A stretch of 64,000 nucleotides of DNA, taken from positions 3,736,001 through 3,800,000 of the forward strand of contig LR882958.1 in NCBI GenBank assembly GCA_904830895.1. Reading direction: 5' to 3'. The stretch is from Planktothrix rubescens CCAP 1459/22 (GTDB lineage Bacteria > Cyanobacteriota > Cyanobacteriia > Cyanobacteriales > Microcoleaceae). Below are positions 33,606 to 41,411 of this stretch, piece after piece. Below the pieces are notes generated by a model that saw only the letters and a list, made by a program, of their open reading frames with translations, did not search any database and was not told the origin of the DNA. The position numbers and the translations under genes are program-made. Within the stretch, counting starts at the first letter, position 1; each line of letters opens with the position of its first letter.

Positions 33606-34988
33606 TTACTCCCCCTGAAGACGACCGATAACCGCCGCCGCCGCCGCTTCACCCGTCCGCACCGCCCCATCAAAAAAACCAGGCCAACGCTCGGCGATCT
33701 CCGATCCAGCCCAATAAATCCGTCCGACAGGGGTGGCAATGGCATCCCCGAAATTTGTCCAGACACCCGGTGGCATAAAGGCGGCATATCCTCCCCCGAC
33801 CCAGGGATTGGCTGGCCAATCCACAATATCAAAGGTGCTAGGGGATAGGGCCTGATCCCCCAAATAAGCCGCCAGATCGGATAAAATTGCCGAACGACGT
33901 TCAGACTCATTTAAAACCTGCCAACGATGATAGCGATCACCCATCACAAAAGTAGCAATAACTCCTTTACCACTGCGCGGATCGGAGCTATCGGCAAATA
34001 GTTCAATCCACTCGCTGTTACCCATCCCCACACCCGCGAGTCCTTTTTCCCGCCAAAACGGAGACTCGTAGGAAATCAAAATTTTAGCCAGGGTTCCCAT
34101 GGGAAACCTTTGGGTAAGCTGTTGACGGGTTGCTGGTAAAGGCGGATCATAGCTAATCCGACCACTGAGATGGGGGGGCATGGCCACAATCACAAACTTG
34201 GCTTTATAGCTGTTTTGCCCGGTTGTAACTTCCACACCTGCTTGATCCTGGCTAATCTTGACCACGGGTTCATTGATCTGAATTTTATTCCCCAATTCCG
34301 TCGCTATTATCCCAGGAATCTGTCCCGCCCCACCATGGATCAATTCCGCTTCTGGATGCTCCGATTGTGAGGCACAACGATGCCCCCAAAGGATGTGCAG
34401 CAGGGAGACTTCACCCGGTTCCGCCGGCCCTAGGAACCCAACGGCACGAACCATGTAGGAAAAGTACCAATGACCAAAATCGGTTTTGGTATTTTCACCG
34501 ATCCACTGGGCAAAGGTTTGAGCATCAAGCCGTTTATGCTCAGGATTTCGACCGGGGTATCCCGAGGGTAGGGACTGGGAAAGTTCCTCAAAACGATGCC
34601 AAGCCTGCATTGCATCGTCCCATTCTTCCTGACTAATCTCAGGACGTTCTCCTTCGGGAAATCCTTGAAAGAAGCCCTTAAATTCTGACCGATTCCCATT
34701 ATATAAAAAGACCGTTTTTCCTTCTAATGGTGAAGGAAAGCGTGAGATTTTATACTCATCCAACAGAGCCAGAAACCGATCTTGGGTCGGCCCAACCCAT
34801 TGACCTCCAAAATCAATATATTGATTCGGTGCAATCTGTTGACCATACATCCGTCCACCAATCCGATCCTGTGCCTCCAAAACTAAAATCTGATGACCTG
34901 CCCTTTGAAGGTTTCGTGCGGCAATCAGTCCAGACAATCCAGATCCTACTATGATGCAGTCATAGTTGGTAATTTCTGTTTCTAACAT
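33606..34988 (-). CDS. Flavin-containing amine oxidase family protein
   Basis: FAD-dependent oxidase of 460 aa. The N-terminus CIIVGSGLSGLIAARNLQRAGHQILVLEAQDRIGGRM is a full dinucleotide-binding fold with the conserved GG of amine oxidases. VEVTTGQNSYKAKFVIVAMPPHLSGRI covers the middle flavin contact, and WAGSEIAERWPGFFDGAVRTGEAAAAAVI is the usual C-terminal flavin motif. It resembles monoamine oxidases or L-amino-acid oxidases; the substrate is not known. No signal peptide is visible. It lies 42 bp downstream of another flavoprotein gene on the same strand. Confidence 0.9.
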   Translation of the reverse strand: MLETEITNYDCIIVGSGLSGLIAARNLQRAGHQILVLEAQDRIGGRMYGQQIAPNQYIDFGGQWVGPTQDRFLALLDEYKISRFPSPLEGKTVFLYNGNRSEFKGFFQGFPEGERPEISQEEWDDAMQAWHRFEELSQSLPSGYPGRNPEHKRLDAQTFAQWIGENTKTDFGHWYFSYMVRAVGFLGPAEPGEVSLLHILWGHRCASQSEHPEAELIHGGAGQIPGIIATELGNKIQINEPVVKISQDQAGVEVTTGQNSYKAKFVIVAMPPHLSGRISYDPPLPATRQQLTQRFPMGTLAKILISYESPFWREKGLAGVGMGNSEWIELFADSSDPRSGKGVIATFVMGDRYHRWQVLNESERRSAILSDLAAYLGDQALSPSTFDIVDWPANPWVGGGYAAFMPPGVWTNFGDAIATPVGRIYWAGSEIAERWPGFFDGAVRTGEAAAAAVIGRLQGE

Positions 34989-35030
34989 CGTTAATACTTT
35001 AAAAATAAAATTGAGATGACTGATAACTGA

Positions 35031-36128
35031 CTAAAAGGGCATTAATTGTTTAATTGCCTTACTCGCCACATCTCCGTAGCGCAGTTGACCACAGAAAATT
35101 TTACTCATGATTTTCGTAGCGGCGGGCATTTTTACCCCAGCCTTATAAGCAACTTTGGGAAAACGATAGAATGCACCCCCTAAACGGCCAGCCCAGACCA
35201 TATCTGTACCCCATTCTTCCTTCATGATTTGGGTATAGCCTTCTAAGGCATTACTAACACCGCCTAAAGCCTGATCAATCGCCTCTGCTGCTTTAACCCC
35301 ACTCAGAATTGAAGGACGAATTCCCTCGGCGGATAAAGGATCAACTAAACTGGCGGATTCTCCAGCAATCACAGCATTTTGGGTATGTAAATTTTTATCT
35401 CCATCCCATAGACATAGAGGATGGTCATAAATTGTCGAACTGCCTAAACCTGCTTTACTGGCATAATCCAGTAAGTCCTGCTTCAGATTTTTAGGTTCTC
35501 CCCCGATAAAAGTCGCAACACTCAGGGAATAACCATCAGCCTTGGGGAATCCCCAAATACTACCATTTTTGACCATGCCAAATTCAAAACTGGGTAACAA
35601 CGGTTGATCCGTCACCACTTCCATAAATTGACTTTGGCGCAGTTTAGACTGTTTCAAGCCAAGCCATTTTGCCATTGAACCTTTAGCCCCATCTGCCCCA
35701 ATTAAATATTTAGCCGTTAGGGGTTCAGTGGTAGTATTTACTTGCCAATGATCACTTTTAAATTCAATCCCGGTAACTTCTGTATTGTCCTGTAGTTGCG
35801 CCCCTTGACCCTTAGCTTGTTGGATCAGAAATTGATCAAATACATCCCGTCGCACCATCCACATCGCAACCGGAATATCAGATTCCACCGGATCATTTAA
35901 TTGCCAGGTATAGCGAATTCGCTCCACCGTTGTCGAAATTGCTGGGCTAAAATCAAAATCAAACCATTGGGCGATCGCCGGAGAAACACCTCCTCCACAG
36001 GGTTTTAATCGGGGAAAAGTTTCTCTTTCCAAAATTAAAACCGAACGTCCGCGTTTGGCTAAATGATAGGCTGCTGCTCCTCCGGCTGGGCCAGCACCAA
36101 CAATAATACAGTCAAATATTGTTGCCAT
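35031..36128 (-). CDS. Geranylgeranyl-reductase-family FAD oxidoreductase
   Basis: FAD-dependent oxidoreductase of 365 aa, with CIIVGAGPAGGAAAYHLAKRGRSVLILERETFPRLKPCGGGVSPA at the N-terminus (the PCGGG segment is typical of the geranylgeranyl reductase family), YLIGADGAKGSMAKWLGL in the middle and VIAGESASLVDPLSAEGIRPSILSGVKAAEAI near residue 275. Members reduce isoprenoid chains, for example of chlorophyll or archaeal lipids, but this one is shorter than ChlP and its substrate is unknown. It is flanked upstream by a small heptamer array. Confidence 0.85.
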   Translation of the reverse strand: MATIFDCIIVGAGPAGGAAAYHLAKRGRSVLILERETFPRLKPCGGGVSPAIAQWFDFDFSPAISTTVERIRYTWQLNDPVESDIPVAMWMVRRDVFDQFLIQQAKGQGAQLQDNTEVTGIEFKSDHWQVNTTTEPLTAKYLIGADGAKGSMAKWLGLKQSKLRQSQFMEVVTDQPLLPSFEFGMVKNGSIWGFPKADGYSLSVATFIGGEPKNLKQDLLDYASKAGLGSSTIYDHPLCLWDGDKNLHTQNAVIAGESASLVDPLSAEGIRPSILSGVKAAEAIDQALGGVSNALEGYTQIMKEEWGTDMVWAGRLGGAFYRFPKVAYKAGVKMPAATKIMSKIFCGQLRYGDVASKAIKQLMPF

Positions 36129-36130
36129 AG

Positions 36131-36166
36131 AACTACTAATCAGTTATCAGTTACCAGTTATCAGTT
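36131..36166. repeat. Short TATCAGT heptamer array
   Basis: About five imperfect TATCAGT units lie upstream of the geranylgeranyl-reductase-family gene. The 140-bp gap to frr holds only this and a degenerate copy (gttgagggttgagtgttaac). Confidence 0.75.
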
Positions 36167-36271
36167 AATCAATTAAATCTTGACTGATAATTGTTGAATA
36201 TTGCCTATTTTTGATGGTTTTTTTGTTGAGGGTTGAGTGTTAACCGTTAATAACAACCCTCAACATCAGTG

Positions 36272-36820
36272 TTAAACCGTGGTAATGTCTTTTTCTTTCA
36301 AAGCCAAGGCTTCATCGATTTTAACGATGTACTTGTCTGTTAGTTTTTGAACGGAATCTTGTAAATCAGCAGATTCGTCTTTTGAGAGTTCACTACTTTT
36401 TTCCTGTTTCCGAATCGAATCAATTGCATCCCGACGAATATTTCTGACGGCGACTTTTCCATCTTCGGCCAATTTAGCCACTTGTTTGACCAATTCCTTC
36501 CGGCGATCGCTGGTTAAAGGGGGGATATTCAGACGGATCACGGAACCGTCGTTATTTGGTGTTAACCCAATATCCGACATCAAAATCGCTTTCTCAATAA
36601 TATTGAGGGTATTGCGATCAAACGGCTGAATTGCAATGGTGGTGGAGTCAGGGGTACTAATATTCGCCAACGCTTTTAAGTGGGTTTGAGTCCCGTAATA
36701 TTCCACGATGATTCGATCTAATAAACTGGTATTGGCTCGTCCAGTTCGGATAGTATTGAAGGAGCGTTGAGCCGCCTCCAATGCTTTAACCATGTGATCT
36801 TCAACTTCAGCTAACTTCAC
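36272..36820 (-). CDS. frr: Ribosome recycling factor
   Basis: Releases ribosomal subunits after termination together with EF-G. The product (182 aa) opens [37 protein letters not shown], the canonical RRF N-terminus, and continues through [18 protein letters not shown] and [14 protein letters not shown]. The GTG at 36820 is chosen because GGAGG sits 5 nt upstream and the product matches family starts; an upstream ATG at 36832 is within pyrH. The first 14 nt overlap the end of pyrH, so the two are translationally coupled. Secure. Confidence 0.97.
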   Translation of the reverse strand: MKLAEVEDHMVKALEAAQRSFNTIRTGRANTSLLDRIIVEYYGTQTHLKALANISTPDSTTIAIQPFDRNTLNIIEKAILMSDIGLTPNNDGSVIRLNIPPLTSDRRKELVKQVAKLAEDGKVAVRNIRRDAIDSIRKQEKSSELSKDESADLQDSVQKLTDKYIVKIDEALALKEKDITTV

Positions 36821-37535
36821 ACAAACCTCCAACTAAGGTTCCAACAGGTTCACCACTCACCGCCCGGCTGATATTGCCCCGCACAGTGAGATCAAATACA
36901 ACAATAGGGATATTATTTTCTTTGCACAACGCGATCGCTGTACTATCCATCACTCGTAAATCATGGGTGAGGACGTAGCTGTATGTCAATGTTTGGTAAC
37001 GTTTAGCGTCCGGGTTATGTTTCGGATCGCTATCATAGATGCCGTCTACCTTAGTGGCTTTAAAAATCACTTCCGCATCAATTTCGGCCGCCCTCAACGC
37101 TGCGGTGGTGTCCGTGGTAAAAAAAGGATTCCCAGAACCTGCACCAAAAATAACCACCCGATTGAGTTCTAGGTGGCGAATGGCTTTGCGTCTAATATAG
37201 GGTTCAGCGATTTCCTGCATGGCGATCGCCGTTTGCACCCGGGTCGGAACCCCAATTTGTTCTAAAGCATCTTGTAAGGTAATCGAATTCATCACCGTAG
37301 CAATCATACCGACATAATCAGCCGTGGCTCGATCCATGCCCCCGGCGGCGGCTTTCACTCCTCTAAAAATGTTACCACCCCCGACCACAATGGCGACTTG
37401 TACTCCTTGATTAACCACTTCGGCGACTTCCTGAGCTATGTCTTGAACCACCGATGGATCAATGCCATAGCCCAAATCTCCCATGAGGGCTTCGCCACTT
37501 AATTTTAGTAAAATGCGTTTGTACGCTGTTCCCAT
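36807..37535 (-). CDS. pyrH: UMP kinase
   Basis: Phosphorylates UMP to UDP in pyrimidine synthesis; a hexameric amino-acid-kinase-fold enzyme. Motifs are [14 protein letters not shown] at the start, [57 protein letters not shown] and a C-terminal [14 protein letters not shown]. The ATG at 37535 gives 242 aa, the usual length, with GGGGG 5 nt upstream; a frame from 37631 would add 32 unrelated residues. The last bases overlap frr. The pyrH-frr order is the common bacterial arrangement. Confidence 0.96.
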   Translation of the reverse strand: MGTAYKRILLKLSGEALMGDLGYGIDPSVVQDIAQEVAEVVNQGVQVAIVVGGGNIFRGVKAAAGGMDRATADYVGMIATVMNSITLQDALEQIGVPTRVQTAIAMQEIAEPYIRRKAIRHLELNRVVIFGAGSGNPFFTTDTTAALRAAEIDAEVIFKATKVDGIYDSDPKHNPDAKRYQTLTYSYVLTHDLRVMDSTAIALCKENNIPIVVFDLTVRGNISRAVSGEPVGTLVGGLCEVS

Positions 37536-37644
37536 TTGTACCCCCATAGCCTTTGTGTTGATCAACATCGCCAATTTTCGTGAACGGATTGGGTTTATCG
37601 TTACCCGTCGCTTAGACATTGGGGTTATCATATCAGGATATATT

Positions 37645-37679
37645 CAGTCATCAGTCATCAGTTATCAGTTATCAGTTAT
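37645..37679. repeat. TATCAGT/CATCAGT heptamer array upstream of pyrH
   Basis: About five heptamer units, cagtcatcagtcatcagt then tatcagt repeats, lie in the gap between the thioredoxin-family gene and pyrH. Confidence 0.8.
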
Positions 37680-37762
37680 AAATTTACCTCTATTGTTTCA
37701 GTTTTTTGGATTTAGATCCAATTGTTAAGACCTGAGATATTTGTCTATGGTTTTCCGAGCTA

Positions 37763-38302
37763 TCAATGTCTCCATTTAATTGAGCAACCGATCGCATCGG
37801 TGCGTTCAGTCGTAATTGGTTCGTTGTTGAGAAGTTGGGCGATCGCATTTTTTAAATAGGGGACAGTGACATTTTCAGCGAATTGGGAATTATCATCAAT
37901 TAAGCCCTGATAGCGCACAATTCCTTCCCGATCCAATAAAAACGTTTCCGGGGTATTACTTGCTCCAAAACAATGGGCTACCTCTTGGGTAATATCTCGA
38001 ATATAGGGAAAATTCAATCGCTGTTCTGTAGCAAAACTTTTCATATTTTCAAAACTATCATCGGGATATTGGGTAGCATCATTGGCATTAATTCCGACTA
38101 AAATTACACCCCGTTCTTGATAGTCTTTTTGCAACTGTTTCAGGCGATTTAAGTAGGAATGAACATAGGGACAATGGTTACACATAAAAATTACAACAAC
38201 GGCTCTATATTCTTTTAAATAACGAGCTAAATGATGAACTTCATCATCAATTCCTGGCAATTCAAAATCTGGAGCATAGCGGTTAATTAAAGTATCCTGC
38301 AT
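37763..38302 (-). CDS. Thioredoxin-family protein, AhpC/TSA-like
   Basis: Thioredoxin-fold protein of 179 aa with the sequence VVVIFMCNHCPYVHSYLNRLKQL, where the C-x2-C pair of CNHC sits at the first active-site turn. The DDATQYPDDSFENMKSFA stretch and the PETFLLDREGIVRYQGLIDD segment (cis-proline region) match the redoxin family often annotated as thioredoxin-family or peroxiredoxin-like proteins. Cys residues beyond the pair are in AHCFGASNTPE and IGCSIKWRH. The ATG at 38302 is chosen, with AGGTG upstream; a GTG at 38317 is also in frame. A thiol-disulfide or peroxide role is likely, with the exact partner unknown. Confidence 0.85.
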   Translation of the reverse strand: MQDTLINRYAPDFELPGIDDEVHHLARYLKEYRAVVVIFMCNHCPYVHSYLNRLKQLQKDYQERGVILVGINANDATQYPDDSFENMKSFATEQRLNFPYIRDITQEVAHCFGASNTPETFLLDREGIVRYQGLIDDNSQFAENVTVPYLKNAIAQLLNNEPITTERTDAIGCSIKWRH

Positions 38303-38336
38303 AGTTAATGTTTTCACCTAATTAAATCTGTATATT

Positions 38337-39278
38337 TCATTTATTTTTATTTCTAATCCTCAATTCTTCTTCTAACTTTTGACTGATCTTTTCACTGACT
38401 AATTGATTCCCAGAGGGGCTCAAATGAATATGATCTCGATACAGAGTTTCGGGTTGAGAAGTTGCTTTAAAGATCGGCAAAAAATCAATATAAACCCAAT
38501 TTTGAGCTTGGGTGAATTCCGTTAATCGTTGACGGGCTTTAATTTCATAATCCCGTGATCCCGGTTCACCGACTTCTCGCAATAAGGGGGTCATGGCTAA
38601 TATAAAGTTAGCATTATTTTGACGAGCGATCACCTCAATCCCTTGGATCTTATCCAAATTGTATCCCACCGGGTCAGAAGGTTGGGGTTGTTTGGCGGCT
38701 GGAATCGGTTCACAGAGTTTTAAACGGCGATTAAACACCTCCACTAACGCTAAACGAGGTGGCTTATTAGGGTAGTTGCGATCGCGCCCTACAACGCCGG
38801 GATTCGGGGGTTCAGTGAATAAATCATCGGTATTGAGCAATAACACAATCACCTCCGATCCAAACATCCCGAACCGTTGTAAATAGGCCAGTTGATTCGG
38901 TGGCCCCCAGGAATTAGCAGCCACATTCAGGACTTCCCCCTGCCCCTGACGACCTAGCTGTTGGCCAATCAAAGCCGACAGAGTTTGAGATTGGTCTGTC
39001 CACCATCCCCCATTCACCAAAGAATCCCCCAATAACATCACCCGCCGCGTCCCAGAAATGGGCAGGGAAGTAATAGAGGCACTTCGCATTGAATATTGAT
39101 TAATTTCAATCTGGTTGCCATAACGACGGGTTTTCTGGTTTGGGGCCAATAAATAACCAATGTCCGAGTCCGCCAAATACAAGACGGGAGAACCCAATCC
39201 AAAACGAAGGCGTAACCCAATCTCCACCGCCATCAAAACAACAAGCAATATTCCCAACAGGACTAGAACAATTTTCAT
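38337..39278 (-). CDS. SGNH/GDSL-type hydrolase, membrane-anchored
   Basis: N-terminal membrane anchor (KIVLVLLGILLVVLMAVEIGL) and then an SGNH hydrolase fold. Block I is MLLGDSLVNGGWW with the catalytic Ser, block III-like VAANSWGPPNQLAYL, and block V DHIHLSPSGN with the catalytic Asp-x-x-His. Members deacetylate or de-esterify polysaccharides or lipids. It would act in the periplasm or at the outer face of the membrane. The substrate is unknown. It follows the thioredoxin-family gene upstream on the same strand by 34 nt. Confidence 0.85.
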   Translation of the reverse strand: MKIVLVLLGILLVVLMAVEIGLRLRFGLGSPVLYLADSDIGYLLAPNQKTRRYGNQIEINQYSMRSASITSLPISGTRRVMLLGDSLVNGGWWTDQSQTLSALIGQQLGRQGQGEVLNVAANSWGPPNQLAYLQRFGMFGSEVIVLLLNTDDLFTEPPNPGVVGRDRNYPNKPPRLALVEVFNRRLKLCEPIPAAKQPQPSDPVGYNLDKIQGIEVIARQNNANFILAMTPLLREVGEPGSRDYEIKARQRLTEFTQAQNWVYIDFLPIFKATSQPETLYRDHIHLSPSGNQLVSEKISQKLEEELRIRNKNK

Positions 39279-39443
39279 TAGTAATCAGTGATCAGTAATC
39301 GGTGTAAAAATTTGTCTTAGCGCGTCTGTACGAGTTAAGAGTTGACAGATGATAAAATTATAAAATGTGATGTATTTATTCATTTTCAGACTACCCATGC
39401 TCTGCCTTAGCCTTGGGCATAGAGGTGAAGCAGTAAAACTTTG

Positions 39444-40313
39444 GTGGAAATATGTAAATCTGTGGACTTAGATCAAATCTTTAAAACTCCAAATCCTATT
39501 ATCGGTGTTGTACATCTGTTGCCCCTACCGACATCTCCCCGTTGGGGAGGAAATCTGAAAACGGTTATTGACCGCGCCGAACAAGAGGCAACGGCCCTGG
39601 CTTCGGGCGGGGTCAACGGCATCATCGTCGAGAATTTTTTTGATGCTCCCTTTGCTAAGGATAAAGTTGATCCGGCTGTTGTCAGCGCCATGACCCTGAT
39701 TGTGCAGCGCATTATGAACTTAGTGACACTGCCCATTGGGATTAATGTACTGCGGAATGATGCCCATAGTGCCTTAGCCATTGCAGCCTGTACGGGGGCT
39801 CAATTTATCCGCGTTAATGTCTTGAATGGCGTTATGGCTACAGACCAAGGGATTATCGAAGGTCACGCCCATGAGATTCTGCGTTATCGACGGGAATTAG
39901 GTAGTGATGTCAAAATTTTAGCCGATGTTTTGGTCAAACATGGTCGTCCCTTGGGATCTCCTAACCTGACAACGGCTGTCCAAGAAACCATTGAGCGGGC
40001 CTTGGCTGATGGGGTAATTCTGTCCGGTTGGTCTACGGGAAATCCCCCCAGTTTAGAAGATTTAGAACTAGCCCGGGCGGCAGCCAGAGGAACTCCTGTA
40101 TTTATTGGTAGTGGTGCTAGTTGGGAAAATGTGGGAACCCTAATTCAAGCTGCTGATGGGGTGATTGTGTCCAGTTCCCTAAAACGCCATGGACAGATTC
40201 ATCAACCGATTGATCCCAGTCGAGTCAGTCAGTTTGTCGAAACAACCCGCCGGAGCGTGAATCAGTTATCAGTGATCAGTCATCAGTTATCAGTCAAAAC
40301 AAAAAATAATTAG
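39444..40313 (+). CDS. btpA: BtpA/SgcQ family protein, photosystem I biogenesis
   Basis: Cyanobacterial BtpA is an extrinsic thylakoid-membrane protein needed for stable photosystem I reaction-centre proteins. Recognisable segments are NPIIGVVHLLPLPTSPRWGGNL, GGVNGIIVENFFDAPF, LVTLPIGINVLRNDAHSALAIA, TGAQFIRVNVLNGVMATDQGIIEG and TPVFIGSGASWENVGTLI, together a TIM-barrel-like protein. The start is uncertain because no ATG lies before the conserved region: a GTG at 39444 is chosen, but a later GTG at 39465 is possible. The C-terminal 18 residues come from heptamer repeat DNA (VISHQLSVKTKNN). Confidence 0.9.
   Translation: MEICKSVDLDQIFKTPNPIIGVVHLLPLPTSPRWGGNLKTVIDRAEQEATALASGGVNGIIVENFFDAPFAKDKVDPAVVSAMTLIVQRIMNLVTLPIGINVLRNDAHSALAIAACTGAQFIRVNVLNGVMATDQGIIEGHAHEILRYRRELGSDVKILADVLVKHGRPLGSPNLTTAVQETIERALADGVILSGWSTGNPPSLEDLELARAAARGTPVFIGSGASWENVGTLIQAADGVIVSSSLKRHGQIHQPIDPSRVSQFVETTRRSVNQLSVISHQLSVKTKNN
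40260..40300. repeat. Heptamer array inside the 3' end of btpA
   Basis: atcagttatcagtgatcagt then catcagttatcagtc lie within the last codons of btpA, so the repeat has lengthened the reading frame. A second, shorter array, ctgataactgataactg, follows at about 40362-40378 before the VKOR gene. Confidence 0.8.
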
Positions 40314-40394
40314 TGAAATAGTTAGTTCAACTCTTGACTCCTAACTGTTCGCTCTTACACTGATAACTGATAACTGTTTATTGATCACTGATTT

Positions 40395-41312
40395 ATGGGA
40401 CGTTCTACCCCTTGGATTCATCGCTGGTCACGGCTGATTATTGCGACGATTGCTTTAATCGGTGTGATTGAAAATATCTATTTAACCAGTATTAAACTCT
40501 TGGGTGGGACGGCGGTTTGTCCCACTTCTGGCTGTGAAGAAGTTCTCAATAGTCCTTATGCGATGGTCTTGGGTTTACCCTTGACTCTATTTGGATTGTT
40601 TGCCTATACGACGGTTTTGCTGTTGGCCGTTGCGCCTTTGGTTTTTAATCCTACGACCCAAAAAGCCCGTCGCCAAGTTGTGGAAACTCAAACGGGGTTT
40701 CTTCTATTTCTTGTAACTACTACCATGGTCTGTTTCAGTAGTTACTTAATGTTTGTGTTATTTTTCAGAATTCAGGCAATCTGCCCCTACTGTATTGCCT
40801 CGGCTCTTTTCTGTGTGAGTCTATTTGTTTTAACTTTAATCGGGCAAAATTGGGAAGATCTGGGTCAACTTGGGTTATCGGGTCTTGGGGTAGCAATGAT
40901 TACCGCAATTGTAGCTCTGGGTTTATACAATAGTGTTGGCGACATCAATACTGCTAACGCTTTTAGTGATAGTGGTGGTAATACGGGGTTAGCAATTACC
41001 ACCACATCCGGGCCAGCAGAAATCGCTTTAGCCCGTCACTTGACTCAAAGTGGGGTCAAGGAATATGGGGCCTATTGGTGTTCTCACTGTTATGATCAAA
41101 AACAACTCTTTGGCAAAGAGGCGTTTGCTATAATTAATTATATTGAGTGCACTACTGACGGCAAAAATTCTCAAACCCAACTTTGCGAAAAAGCTGGTAT
41201 TCAGGGTTTCCCGACTTGGGAAATTGGGGGGAAATTATACCCTGGAATTCAACCATTAGAAAAATTAGCTGAATTATCGGACTATCAGGGGCAACGGGAG
41301 CAGGGGAAGTAA
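40395..41312 (+). CDS. Vitamin K epoxide reductase-thioredoxin fusion
   Basis: Membrane disulfide-forming enzyme that oxidises secreted or lumenal protein thiols and passes electrons to quinone. An N-terminal helical bundle of about five hydrophobic segments holds the VKOR cysteines: CPTSGCEEVL (loop Cys pair) near residue 38 and CPYCIA (C-x2-C, quinone-side pair) near residue 130. The C-terminal thioredoxin-like domain carries YWCSHCYDQKQLFG near residue 225 and CTTDGKNSQTQLCEKAGIQGFPTWEIGG, with the cis-Pro motif. This fused architecture is the bacterial/plant-type VKOR. It has its own start (ATG, 40395) after a repeat-filled gap. Confidence 0.93.
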   Translation: MGRSTPWIHRWSRLIIATIALIGVIENIYLTSIKLLGGTAVCPTSGCEEVLNSPYAMVLGLPLTLFGLFAYTTVLLLAVAPLVFNPTTQKARRQVVETQTGFLLFLVTTTMVCFSSYLMFVLFFRIQAICPYCIASALFCVSLFVLTLIGQNWEDLGQLGLSGLGVAMITAIVALGLYNSVGDINTANAFSDSGGNTGLAITTTSGPAEIALARHLTQSGVKEYGAYWCSHCYDQKQLFGKEAFAIINYIECTTDGKNSQTQLCEKAGIQGFPTWEIGGKLYPGIQPLEKLAELSDYQGQREQGK

Positions 41313-41411
41313 AGAGAGCAGGGGAGGTAGGGGGAGCAACCTATTACCTATTACCTATTTGTAATTCGTAATTCGTAATTCATAAGACAGTGACTTTAAA
41401 CAGATAAATAA

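Noticed and set aside
33590-33910. Arg/Pro-rich minus-strand frame
   Set aside because: It overlaps the 3' part of the amine oxidase gene in another frame and has no family features.
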